A DNA stretch of 64,000 nt from Aureimonas jatrophae. GTDB lineage: Bacteria > Pseudomonadota > Alphaproteobacteria > Rhizobiales > Rhizobiaceae. The notes under the pieces were generated by a model that was given only the letters and a program-made list of their open reading frames with translations, ran no database searches and had not been told where the DNA came from. The position numbers and the translations under genes were made by a program. Position 1 is the stretch's first letter. Each line of letters opens with the position of its first letter. Shown here piece after piece: positions 56,746-64,000 of the stretch. Location of the stretch: positions 43,529 through 107,528 of the forward strand of contig NZ_FNIT01000012.1 of NCBI RefSeq assembly GCF_900104035.1. Direction: 5' to 3'.

Positions 56746-57048
56746 TCAGCCGAACGGATTGCGCGCCTTCTTGGTTGGCTTGACCTCTTCGGCCTCGGCC
56801 TTCTCCGGCAGATCACCCTTGGCTGTCAGCGCCGACACGATCGCATCGACCGCTTCCTTCAACGCCTTGGCCTGTTCTAGTCCCGCCTTGTCGGCCGCGA
56901 TGTCGAGCGAGCCGCTGATCGACACGTGATCCGTTCCGTTCTCGATCGTCATCCCACCGATCGTGACCGCCGCCTCGTCGTCCGCAAAGGGCTTGAAGTT
57001 GGCCGACGATCCGCCTTCGCCTGCCCCGTCCGTCTTGCGTTTGGTCAT
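56746..57048 (-). CDS. Small cytoplasmic protein paired with nuclease
   Basis: 100 residues from ATG 57048, overlapping the stop of the nuclease gene by 4 bp. MTIENGTDHVSISGSLDIAADKAGLEQAKALKEAVDAIV: short beta hairpins then a helix, a Lys-rich end. No signal peptide. Tight coupling to an exported nuclease invites comparison with an immunity protein, but nothing in the sequence proves this; other small phage-type proteins look similar. Confidence 0.68.
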   Translation of the reverse strand: MTKRKTDGAGEGGSSANFKPFADDEAAVTIGGMTIENGTDHVSISGSLDIAADKAGLEQAKALKEAVDAIVSALTAKGDLPEKAEAEEVKPTKKARNPFG

Positions 57049-57830
57049 CGCTTCACCTGCTGGCAGGCCTTGGGCTGGGTGAGCGCCAGACGCCCCGTGC
57101 CAGCCGGCAGGGCCGGAAACGGATCGATGCCGCTCATGGTCCTGAAGGCGTCGACACTCAGGATGCGGCAGTTGGGGCTGTTGTCGTTGTCGGCAACGTA
57201 GACGGCCGCACCTTGTCGGGCCGGGTCGTAGACAGCCTTCCAGACGGTGGTCGGCACCAACACGTTGTTGGCGCCGATCGCCTGAATGTCGCCGCCGATG
57301 AACAGCGGCCCCGTCACGACCCACGCCTCACCGTCGAGGGTGGCTACGTCGCGCACCGTTTCTTCGATCTGGCTCCAGACGCCGGTGTTCAGGCGATGGT
57401 TCTGCGGGATCATGTTGGCGAGGCTGAAGCTGTCGGCCTGGGACGCTGCGTCCGGCATATTGCCTGATGGCGCCATATGTCCGCGGTCGAAGCCGGACTT
57501 GCGGTAGTCGGAGAGTTCGGACCGCTCGCTGTGCGGCAACACCTTCTCGGCGTGGAAGCGGTCGGTGCGCTTCATGGCTTCGGCGGCCTCGACCTGCGCG
57601 GCCGTTAGGTGCTCGCCGGCCCAGAGCGGTGTGCGGGTGGCTCCGGAGTGCAGAACGGCGAACTCAAGGAAGCACAGCTCGCGTGCTGGGGCGGCTTGGG
57701 CCAGACGCGAGAAGTCCGGCGCCTCACCGCCGAGGAAGCTGTCCGGGCAGTTCGAGGAGGCTGCAGACGCAGCGGTTGCGCCACACAGCATGAAGAGCGC
57801 GACGGCTGCGCATCGCCCGGCAAGTCGCAT
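57045..57830 (-). CDS. Exported DNA/RNA non-specific endonuclease
   Basis: 261 residues with a signal peptide (AAVALFMLCGATAASAA). Catalytic core of the NUC1/Serratia-nuclease family: SGFDRGHMAPSGNM with the DRGH motif, and downstream SLANMIPQNHRLN with the metal-binding Asn. Mg-dependent hydrolysis of DNA and RNA outside the cytoplasm, for nutrition, competition or defence against incoming DNA. First gene of a two-gene unit. Confidence 0.93.
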   Translation of the reverse strand: MRLAGRCAAVALFMLCGATAASAASSNCPDSFLGGEAPDFSRLAQAAPARELCFLEFAVLHSGATRTPLWAGEHLTAAQVEAAEAMKRTDRFHAEKVLPHSERSELSDYRKSGFDRGHMAPSGNMPDAASQADSFSLANMIPQNHRLNTGVWSQIEETVRDVATLDGEAWVVTGPLFIGGDIQAIGANNVLVPTTVWKAVYDPARQGAAVYVADNDNSPNCRILSVDAFRTMSGIDPFPALPAGTGRLALTQPKACQQVKR

Positions 57831-57933
57831 TGGCCTTCCCCGTCACGGACATTCCGGAACGGAGTTGGAATGCCGGCGATCGCGAGCAAGGGTGGCGCTG
57901 AGGATCCCGTTCTCCAGGGGGCGGACTAGCGCG

Positions 57934-58203
57934 CTAGAAGATCGCCCGTTCGAAGCGGGGTGGCTTCTCGTCCACTCCGTATCCCTTTGCCACCGGCAAA
58001 CGGCACCGATCGCAAATCCACACGGGGCCAACGACGCTCGTCTCGCGAGACGTGATCTCCTGCCAGTCGTGACCGATGAAGCGACAAAGGCCATGCTGGT
58101 TGTTCAGGATCGGCAGGAACTGCATGCGATGCTTCCGGCAAGGGATACGGCTCGACCAGCCCATACCATCGACATCGATAAAGGGAAGGCGAGCTCGCTG
58201 CAT
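57934..58203 (-). CDS. Small zinc-finger-like protein
   Basis: Up to 89 residues; ATG 58125 would give 63. The C-terminal part (HGLCRFIGHDWQEITS ... VWICDRCRLP) resembles short phage-type proteins with a Cys/His metal site. An overlapping frame just upstream (MWGVPSDELNVTSDEVSDKLRLCLMRL, from 58297) also looks coding at its start, so the gene may be frameshifted or two genes may overlap. Confidence 0.45.
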   Translation of the reverse strand: MQRARLPFIDVDGMGWSSRIPCRKHRMQFLPILNNQHGLCRFIGHDWQEITSRETSVVGPVWICDRCRLPVAKGYGVDEKPPRFERAIF

Positions 58204-58344
58204 GCGATGCCGTCGTCAGCCGCATGAGACAAAGCCGCAGCTTGTCGCTGACTTCGTCGCTTGTGACGTTCAGCTCGTCCGACGGCACGCCCCACATGGC
58301 CTTCGGCAGAGCCCGGCCGGGTTTGGTGATGCTCCCGGTCGGGC

Positions 58345-58494
58345 TTAGGCATCCGTCGGCGCCATCATCTCGTGGTGCCAGTAGCGAAGGTGGGCTTCAA
58401 TCCTGGGTCCAGCCAAGAGGCCGTTGATGGCGACCAACCACAGGGTCGCCGAGATCAGGATGCCCAGAACGATACCTGCGAAGGGCTTCTGCAT
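58345..58494 (-). CDS. Small membrane peptide
   Basis: 49 residues, MQKPFAGIVLGILISATLWLVAIN then a polar tail. One membrane helix. The ribosome site is poor, so the call is moderate. No family known. Confidence 0.5.
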   Translation of the reverse strand: MQKPFAGIVLGILISATLWLVAINGLLAGPRIEAHLRYWHHEMMAPTDA

Positions 58495-58639
58495 AGGAGG
58501 ACTCGTGCCTGACCACATACGGCCCGATGATCGTCGGTAGCTGTGACTGAAACGTGTCGAACTGCAACAACTCTCGCGTGTTGGATATGACGCCAAACGA
58601 GTGTTACGCTGCAATGCAGCAACAGCATACGGGCGACAG

Positions 58640-58813
58640 ATGCGCAGCAGCCATGATCGCACCCCCACGCAACTGGATCCATGGCTACCGTGGTTTGCAT
58701 GGCGGCCCATTACGTTGACCGCCCCGATCGGCGAATGGTCCAGTCAGACCATCTGGATGCGACGCGTCATGAGACGACGCAATCGCAAGGGTGCGTGGCA
58801 GTACCGGCTCTGA
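58640..58813 (+). CDS. Small Trp-rich protein
   Basis: 57 residues, HDRTPTQLDPWLPWFAWRPITL...TIWMRRVMRRRNRKGAWQYRL. This Trp-rich opening and basic YRL ending resemble small phage-type hypothetical proteins. Sits alone; no function known. Confidence 0.55.
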   Translation: MRSSHDRTPTQLDPWLPWFAWRPITLTAPIGEWSSQTIWMRRVMRRRNRKGAWQYRL

Positions 58814-58924
58814 TCGATCCTAGCACTCGGCGGCTGCCGGGACGCCCAACGAGTTCTCTCGGTTCAGATCCCGTTCACTGCCAGCTCACTACACAGCGGT
58901 TGTCCGACCGAACGGAGTTTGCAG

Positions 58925-59239
58925 ATGCGCGTCGCCGTCACCTCCGCTATTGTTCTTGCAGCGATCTCGTCAATACAGCCGGCTCGCGCATCGAGCGACG
59001 AGGCGTGGCGAGCGTTTGATGCGAAGGTGACGAAGGCCTGCCTCGCAGCCAGCGGCATTCGCAACGCCCGCCCGTCGGTCATCGTAGGCTTCGACGACCG
59101 TGTCGGCATGGTCGCCATGCTGGTATCCGATCGCACGAAGGGATCGACGATGGGCAAGCTGTGCCTCTACAACAAGAAGACCGGCAAGGCGTTCGTGGAT
59201 GACGCCGGGATGTGGGCGGCGCCACCGCAGCCAAAGTGA
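58925..59239 (+). CDS. Small exported protein
   Basis: 104 residues from ATG 58925 (GGAG 7 nt upstream). Signal peptide MRVAVTSAIVLAAISSIQPARAS, then a small globular domain with a Cys pair (KACLAASG, GKLCLYN) and GFDDRVGMVAMLVS, a beta-rich pattern. Probably periplasmic; unknown function. Confidence 0.75.
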   Translation: MRVAVTSAIVLAAISSIQPARASSDEAWRAFDAKVTKACLAASGIRNARPSVIVGFDDRVGMVAMLVSDRTKGSTMGKLCLYNKKTGKAFVDDAGMWAAPPQPK

Positions 59240-59280
59240 GACCGAGCTCGGTCAGCACGCTCGTGCCAAGGCATCGGACG

Positions 59281-59535
59281 GGCTCTAATCTCGATGAACA
59301 GTTGGTGGCGGCCGCGCGCGATCATCAAAGTCTTCGAAGACGCATCGCGAGGGACTTCTAACGCAACGGACGCGCGATAGAGCTTCACACTGCTGATGCG
59401 GTCACGCCTGTGCTCGTACTCCTGAACCTACTGGTACTTGACGCTGATCAATGCCGCCAACTCGCGTTGCGTCATGTCTCGGAGGTGTCGAAAATGGCGC
59501 AGGCGCTGCGCGACATGCCGATCAACCGGGTCCTT
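59281..59535 (-). pseudogene. Broken Xre-family regulator
   Basis: Read on the minus strand, PVDRHVAQRLRHFRHLRDMTQRELAALISVKYQ, then TAG (59430-59428), then VQEYEHRRDRISSVKLYRASVALEVP gives the usual Xre helix-turn-helix with a stop where the family normally has a second Gln (YQQVQKYE). No start codon remains at the expected place; the frame is closed by a TAG just upstream of RKDPVDRH. A dead gene, unless read by suppression from a new start. Confidence 0.72.
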
Positions 59536-59712
59536 CCGCTAAGCGTGTGGCGACGATGAGCGGCTCCGTACAATCATAGCCGCGCCTACCGTGGAAGGAA
59601 CGCCCGGGAACGGTCCTTCCGGTTTCGACCCATCTCGGTCGATTATTACTTCATTTATCAGATCGAAAATATGACATTCGTATAAAGACCATGATCATTG
59701 GAGTCGCGTCTA

Positions 59713-60039
59713 TCAGTGCTTGGTTTTTTCCCAATCAAGACTTGCCAGTGTCAGTAGCGCTGGAGTCACCAGGATGAATATAGCAACCTGTAAATACACA
59801 CCGTATGAACCAGCGATCACCCTATCTCCGATCGCCCGATCGGCAGTCGAGTAGCCAACATCAATTAAGAACAAACCCCAAATCGCCAACCAAATAGGTG
59901 TGATTACGTAAGAAATGAGGGGGATAAGCGGCCACCACCAGCGAAGACCATTGCGGCGCTTTCCAACGTACACCGCACCTATGGGTGCGGTGGCATAGAG
60001 GAACAGCAAGCTAATCGAGAGAAGGATTTCTGTGTCCAT
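59713..60039 (-). CDS. Small membrane protein
   Basis: 108 residues from ATG 60039; a longer frame begins at 60102. Three membrane segments (ILLSISLLFLYATAPIGAVYV, WWWPLIPLISYVITPIWLAIWGLFLI, GVYLQVAIFILVTPALLTLA). The local DNA is less GC-rich than its surroundings, suggesting recent acquisition. No family recognised. Confidence 0.68.
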   Translation of the reverse strand: MDTEILLSISLLFLYATAPIGAVYVGKRRNGLRWWWPLIPLISYVITPIWLAIWGLFLIDVGYSTADRAIGDRVIAGSYGVYLQVAIFILVTPALLTLASLDWEKTKH

Positions 60040-60221
60040 GGGGGCGTGTAGCTTGGGATGGGGTTCGGAAGCCAGAAGCGTGTTCTGCTTTTCGCCTGGC
60101 ACACCATAAACCAGACGGACCGCTAACCACCCACCGACGACGGCCCGCCCCAGCTCGGTGACTATAAAATGTGATGTACGCTATACCATTGCGCAGGCGC
60201 GAGCACGTCGGAGCGGCTTGA

Positions 60222-60542
60222 ATGATCCCGAGACGCTACGTTCTGCGAGCGATGCTCTACTCCGTCTGCGTGTTCGTTGGAGTCACGCTGATCGGGTTGG
60301 CCTTTGGTTTTGCGACGAACTATGCCGACGGTAACGAGACTTTGTACTCTGCGATCGGAATGATCGGTTTGACGTCCATCGCGATCGGCTGGGGAGCTTT
60401 CATGATCACCGTCTTCTCGGTCGGAAACACAGTTCTTCTGCGCGACCCGTGGTTCCGTCGGAACTCGATCGAGCGGTTCCCAATCATGAAGCTGGCGATG
60501 TGGCGCGAGGCCCTTGAACCGGATCGGGACGGCAGATCGTAA
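60222..60542 (+). CDS. Small membrane protein
   Basis: 106 residues with two membrane segments (LYSVCVFVGVTLIGLAFGF, IGMIGLTSIAIGWGAFMITVFSVG) and a polar C-terminal tail. Divergent from the membrane gene at 59713-60039. Unknown function. Confidence 0.68.
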   Translation: MIPRRYVLRAMLYSVCVFVGVTLIGLAFGFATNYADGNETLYSAIGMIGLTSIAIGWGAFMITVFSVGNTVLLRDPWFRRNSIERFPIMKLAMWREALEPDRDGRS

Positions 60543-60628
60543 CCGGCCACTGCCGACCCTTTCGGATCATCCTGTTCTGCTTTCAGGACACCGAGAAGCG
60601 AACGTCATGGTCAACCGCTCGATTAGAT

Positions 60629-60871
60629 TCACCGGCCCGTCGCAACGATGACAAGGACCAAGGTCAGCAGCCACATGAGAATGCCGATCCAACCCGCCAT
60701 ATCTGGTGTGAATACAAGACGGCGTTCCGCGTCCCGGTAGCAGCCAGCCCAACCGCCCGGCTGATCCGACGTCAAGTCGGCGGCTCTGATCCATCCCGCG
60801 CTTAGAACGGGAAGGAGCATCCTTGCGGTCTGGTAGCCGATCAGTTCGACAACAACGTCTACGATGAACAC
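60629..60871 (-). CDS. Small membrane protein
   Basis: 80 residues: an N-terminal hydrophobic helix (FIVDVVVELIGYQTARMLLPVL) and a C-terminal one (WIGILMWLLTLVLVIVATG) with a short extramembrane middle. No family recognised. Confidence 0.58.
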   Translation of the reverse strand: MFIVDVVVELIGYQTARMLLPVLSAGWIRAADLTSDQPGGWAGCYRDAERRLVFTPDMAGWIGILMWLLTLVLVIVATGR

Positions 60872-61028
60872 CCTGCGCTGCCTCCCCGTCGAACACGCGC
60901 AAGATCATACCATACTGGCTCGGATGACTGTCGAACGAGCGTGTCGGCTTCCGATTGTGCAGGGACCCGAAGCGGACAGGCTGGTTGCCACCCAAGCGCG
61001 CCGATCGAACGAACAGCCTATCGGCTAT

Positions 61029-61730
61029 CTATCCAAGGCGGACCGCCCCCCATCGGCGAACGATCTCGGTCGCAAGGGTCTGGAGGTCCGCGGTAACGAC
61101 ATCCGGGAACGGAACACCTTCGGCACGCAGCACCGCGTTCCCGGGGCGTTCGACCAATCCTGCAAAGCACCCGGCCGCTTGAGCGCCGACGGTGTCCCAG
61201 ACATGGCAGGCGACGAGGCAGAGATCGGCGGGCGACACGCCTTCGCCCTCCGCCACCATCCGGTAGGTCTCGGGCGCCGGCTTGAAGCGGCGGACCTGAT
61301 CGATGCTGTAGCTCCGGTCGAAGAACGAGGCGAGGCCCGCCCGCTCGAGCGGGCTCGGGGCCGCGGACGGAGGCGAATTCGTCAGCGTGACCAACCGGAA
61401 CCCAGTCTGCTTGAGCATGGCCAGTGCGGGTGCGGCGTCCGGATGCGCCGGCATGGTGCGAAGACGAGTGCCCAACTCCTCGACGTCGCTCTCTGCGAGA
61501 CAGACCCCCCGCACGTCACCGACCATCCGCAGGACTCCTGCCGCCAGTTCGTCGAAGCGGACGTACAATCCGGAGAGCGTCAGCGCCTCCGACTGGAGGA
61601 TGAGTTCGGCGAACCACTGCCGCACGACCGAGGCGTCGGAGAAGAGCCGTGCGAACAGCGGCTCCAGTACAGCAATGTCGAGCAGCGTCTCGTTGACGTC
61701 GAAGACGATGACGGATGGCGTTTGCGGCAT
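61029..61730 (-). CDS. (S)-2-haloacid dehalogenase type II
   Basis: 233 residues. HAD-superfamily motifs: I VIVFDVNETLLD (nucleophile Asp), II LVTLTNSPP, III Lys in RRFKPAPETY, IV VACHVWDTVGAQAAG. The DVNETLLD opening is characteristic of L-2-haloacid dehalogenases, which hydrolyse 2-halo acids to 2-hydroxy acids with inversion. Cytoplasmic. Alone on its strand before the LysR gene; substrate in vivo may differ. Confidence 0.9.
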   Translation of the reverse strand: MPQTPSVIVFDVNETLLDIAVLEPLFARLFSDASVVRQWFAELILQSEALTLSGLYVRFDELAAGVLRMVGDVRGVCLAESDVEELGTRLRTMPAHPDAAPALAMLKQTGFRLVTLTNSPPSAAPSPLERAGLASFFDRSYSIDQVRRFKPAPETYRMVAEGEGVSPADLCLVACHVWDTVGAQAAGCFAGLVERPGNAVLRAEGVPFPDVVTADLQTLATEIVRRWGAVRLG

Positions 61731-61894
61731 GCCCAGCGACCCTGTTCGTGTCTGCCCCTGACGAACTAGGTCGAGGATGGACCGAACGAACCCCCAAACT
61801 CGACCGTCCGCGTGCGCCCTGCCCCACCACTCCAGATCGCTCCTGTGCTGCTCGACAAGCGACGTTCAGCGCAACACCCGACCCTCGGGACCCT

Positions 61895-62806
61895 TCAGCC
61901 GACCCCGACAGCGCCACCCCCGCCCTGACCCTGTCCTGCCAGCCGTCCGGCAAGGCCGCGCATCGCGCTGCGGATATGATCGCACAGAAGACGCACCCGC
62001 TTCGTCTGCCGCGTGTCGGCATGGGTCAGAAGCCAAATGTCGCCTACGTGGGTGATCGGACCTGCCGGGACGCGGACAAGATCCGGATCGGCATCGCCGA
62101 GGAAGCACGGCAGATGCGTGATCCCCATGCCCGCACGAGCCGCTTCGAACTGCGAACGCATCTCGGCAAAACGGATCGGCGTCGATGACATCCGGAGCTC
62201 TCCTCCCGGTTGCCAAGTCGTGGGCACGGTCTCATCGGCTCCGAGCAGCCACGCGGCTGCCGATGCGGGTTTACCGTCCGCCAACAGGCTGCGATGGACG
62301 TAGTAGCCTGTATGGAAGGCGCCGAGCCGCGTGCCGTAGAGGTTGTCGGGCGGAGACTTGCCGCCAACGACGACGCGCAGGGCGACGTCCGCCTCCCGGT
62401 TGCCGAGGTTTGCGACTGCACCTGAGCCGATGATCTCCAGCGCGATCTCGGGATAGGCTGCGCGGAACGCAGCCAGCGTCGGCATCAGCAAGTCGGTCGC
62501 AAACGAGATCGGCAGCGTCAGTCGCAGAGGGCCGGACACGCTCTGGTCCCGCCCGAAGATCCGGGCCTCCAACTGCGACGACGCCGTCGACATCTGCCGG
62601 GCCAGATCGACGACATCGGCACCCGCATCCGTCAGCCTGTATCCGGTCGACGGCTTGTCGAAGAGCTTGGTCTCGAGCCGGTCCTCCAGACGGCCGATGC
62701 CGCGGATGATGGTGGCGTGGTTGACGTCGAGCGCATCGGCGGCCGCCCGCACGGTGCCGCCCTCGGCGACGGCCAGGAACATGCGAAGCTCGTCCCAATG
62801 ATCCAT
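61895..62806 (-). CDS. LysR-family transcriptional regulator
   Basis: 303 residues from ATG 62806 (MDHWDELRMFLAVAEGG). N-terminal winged HTH (TVRAAADALDVNHATIIRGIGRLEDRL, FDKPSTGYRLTDAG), then a periplasmic-binding-like effector domain with FEAARAGMGITHLPCFLGD. Divergent from the short-chain dehydrogenase at 62944 with 137 bp between, the usual layout for LysR control of its neighbour. Confidence 0.93.
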   Translation of the reverse strand: MDHWDELRMFLAVAEGGTVRAAADALDVNHATIIRGIGRLEDRLETKLFDKPSTGYRLTDAGADVVDLARQMSTASSQLEARIFGRDQSVSGPLRLTLPISFATDLLMPTLAAFRAAYPEIALEIIGSGAVANLGNREADVALRVVVGGKSPPDNLYGTRLGAFHTGYYVHRSLLADGKPASAAAWLLGADETVPTTWQPGGELRMSSTPIRFAEMRSQFEAARAGMGITHLPCFLGDADPDLVRVPAGPITHVGDIWLLTHADTRQTKRVRLLCDHIRSAMRGLAGRLAGQGQGGGGAVGVG

Positions 62807-62943
62807 GGTGCGTTTTCTCACGAGACAGGTGCGTTTTGCGCCAGTTCTACTTCGATCCGGTTTCCGCCACACCGCGCCAGCGAGTGTCCGAGGTGCAGTA
62901 TCGCACGGCGCTCGGCACTGGGACAAACAGACGGGGAAAGCCT

Positions 62944-63693
62944 ATGGGCAAGCTCGACCGCAAGATCGCCATCGTGACGGGAGGCTCCAGTGGCATCGGC
63001 CTCGCGATCGCCGAACGGTTCATCGCGGAAGGGGCAACCGTCTACATCACCGGACGCCGACAGGCCGAACTCGAGGCGGCGGGCACGCAGCTCGGCGAGA
63101 AGGCGAAGGTCGTTCAGGGCGACGTCGCGGACCTTAATAGCCTCGACCGCTTGTTCGAGACGGTCCGGCAGGCGGAGGGACGGCTCGACGTCCTGGTCGC
63201 CAACGCCGGGGTGATCGCATCCAGCCCGATCGAGACCGCCTCGGAAGAGCACTTCGACCGCATGTTCGATATCAACGTGAAGGGCACGTACTTCACGTTG
63301 CAGAAGGCGCTGCCGCTCATGCGGGATGGCGGCTCGATCATTCTCGTGTCGTCCTGCCTTTCCGCCAAGGGCATGGCCGGCCACAGCGTCTACAACGCCA
63401 CAAAGGCAGCGGTCCGGTCGCTCGTGCGTACCGCCGCGGCCGAACTCGTGGCACGGGGCATACGGGTGAACACGCTGAGCCCCGGCCCTGTCGACACGCC
63501 CATCATCGAGGGGCAGGTCGGATCATTGGAAGCGGCCGCCGAGTTCCGCAGGCAGGCGGCCTCGCATGTCCCGCTCGGCCGCATCGGTCGCCCGGAGGAA
63601 CTCGCTGCCGCGGCGCTGTTCCTGGCCTCCGACGAAAGCAGCTTCTCGACGGGAACGGATCTCGTCGTCGACGGCGGCATGACGCAGCTATGA
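62944..63693 (+). CDS. Short-chain dehydrogenase/reductase
   Basis: 249 residues from ATG 62944. Classical [11 protein letters not shown] cofactor loop, TGRR after beta 2 (NADP preference likely), DVAD, NAGV, the catalytic Ser in LVSSCLS and YNATK (Tyr-x-x-x-Lys), PGPVDTPI, and the VDGGM end. Oxidises or reduces an unidentified alcohol/ketone. Probably regulated by the divergent LysR gene and co-transcribed with the next SDR 11 bp downstream. Confidence 0.95.
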   Translation: MGKLDRKIAIVTGGSSGIGLAIAERFIAEGATVYITGRRQAELEAAGTQLGEKAKVVQGDVADLNSLDRLFETVRQAEGRLDVLVANAGVIASSPIETASEEHFDRMFDINVKGTYFTLQKALPLMRDGGSIILVSSCLSAKGMAGHSVYNATKAAVRSLVRTAAAELVARGIRVNTLSPGPVDTPIIEGQVGSLEAAAEFRRQAASHVPLGRIGRPEELAAAALFLASDESSFSTGTDLVVDGGMTQL

Positions 63694-63704
63694 GGGGGAA
63701 CGTC

Positions 63705-64000
63705 ATGAAGAACCTCGAAGGCAAGACCGCCGTCGTGACCGGCGCCTCCAAGGGGATCGGTGCTGCAATCGCCAAAGAGCTGGCAGCGCGGGGCGCCCGC
63801 GTGGTCGTGAACTACGCTTCCAGCCGCCAAGGTGCCGACGACGTCGTGGCCGAGATCACGGCCGGTGGCGGCGAGGCGATCGCCGTGCGGGCCAGCGTTG
63901 CGAATGGCGAGGATGTAAAGCGCCTGTTCGCACGGGCGATAGCCGCCTACGGCTCGCTCGACATTCTTGTAAACAACGCGGCCGTCTACGGCCCGACGCC
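63705..64000 (+). CDS. Short-chain dehydrogenase/reductase, partial
   Basis: 98 codons visible before the right edge. [31 protein letters not shown] is the Rossmann start with TGASKGIG, followed by NYASS (NADP-type), and [21 protein letters not shown] lies about 7 nt before the ATG. Second SDR of a tandem pair; the catalytic Tyr-Lys lies beyond the window. Confidence 0.93.
   Translation, partial: MKNLEGKTAVVTGASKGIGAAIAKELAARGARVVVNYASSRQGADDVVAEITAGGGEAIAVRASVANGEDVKRLFARAIAAYGSLDILVNNAAVYGPT

Noticed and set aside
60864..61769. Plus-strand frame of 301 codons
   Set aside because: Antisense to the haloacid dehalogenase, which has all HAD motifs.
1..64000. CRISPR arrays, tRNA and rRNA genes
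   Set aside because: No regularly spaced repeats, cloverleaf-like or rRNA-like sequences noticed in the parts of the window I read for them; a tRNA search program would settle it.

Overview
The window is GC-rich, densely coded bacterial DNA. It carries an imuA-imuB-dnaE2 mutasome operon with a GTTC-N7-GTTC LexA box, many hypothetical proteins of the kind found in alphaproteobacteria, and few intergenic gaps. I read it as an accessory region (genomic island or large plasmid) of an alphaproteobacterium, perhaps Methylobacteriaceae or Sphingomonadaceae. The genus is a guess; I see no rRNA, tRNA or replication gene.

Layout. 1-2.85 kb: a TnsA/TnsB-type transposition module read leftward and cut by the window edge. 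2.85-4.3 kb: gene-poor, probably holding the transposon end. 4.3-15.65 kb: four tightly coupled genes ending in a 1957-residue DExH/DUF1998 helicase of the Druantia DruE kind. 15.87-17.76 kb: a holin-like / cell-wall-enzyme fusion. 17.8-19.15 kb: two decayed genes. 19.3-28.0 kb: a DNA-modification island with two paralogous m5C methyltransferases, an N6-adenine-type methyltransferase, Vsr, and a three-gene unit joining a double GHKL ATPase/histidine-kinase-like protein, a receiver-like protein and an unknown protein. 28.5-31.7 kb: a DUF262 / AAA ATPase / unknown cassette. 31.8-37.4 kb: the SOS mutasome. 38-47 kb: a DUF3800 protein, a caspase-like cassette, a lipase-like lipoprotein and a secreted-protein operon.

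47.2-55.1 kb is a second, regulated region: an Xre-type repressor, two degenerate TnsA-like proteins, an AAA+/RHH/metallophosphoesterase operon, and a DnaQ-like exonuclease together with a paralogue that has lost its catalytic residues. A 13-bp palindrome (consensus near WTGCWTSAWGCAW) lies upstream of three of these transcription units and also at 4003, ahead of the helicase operon, so the two ends of the window may share one regulatory circuit. 55-61 kb holds small membrane, secreted or phage-type proteins, a secreted nuclease and a broken Xre regulator. 61-64 kb returns to metabolic genes: haloacid dehalogenase, LysR regulator and two short-chain dehydrogenases, the last cut by the window edge.

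The strongest candidates for undescribed biology are the helicase operon, the kinase-like/receiver-like module inside the methylase island, and the palindrome-linked set of inactive nucleases. All functions are inferred from motifs read by eye; no database search was made.
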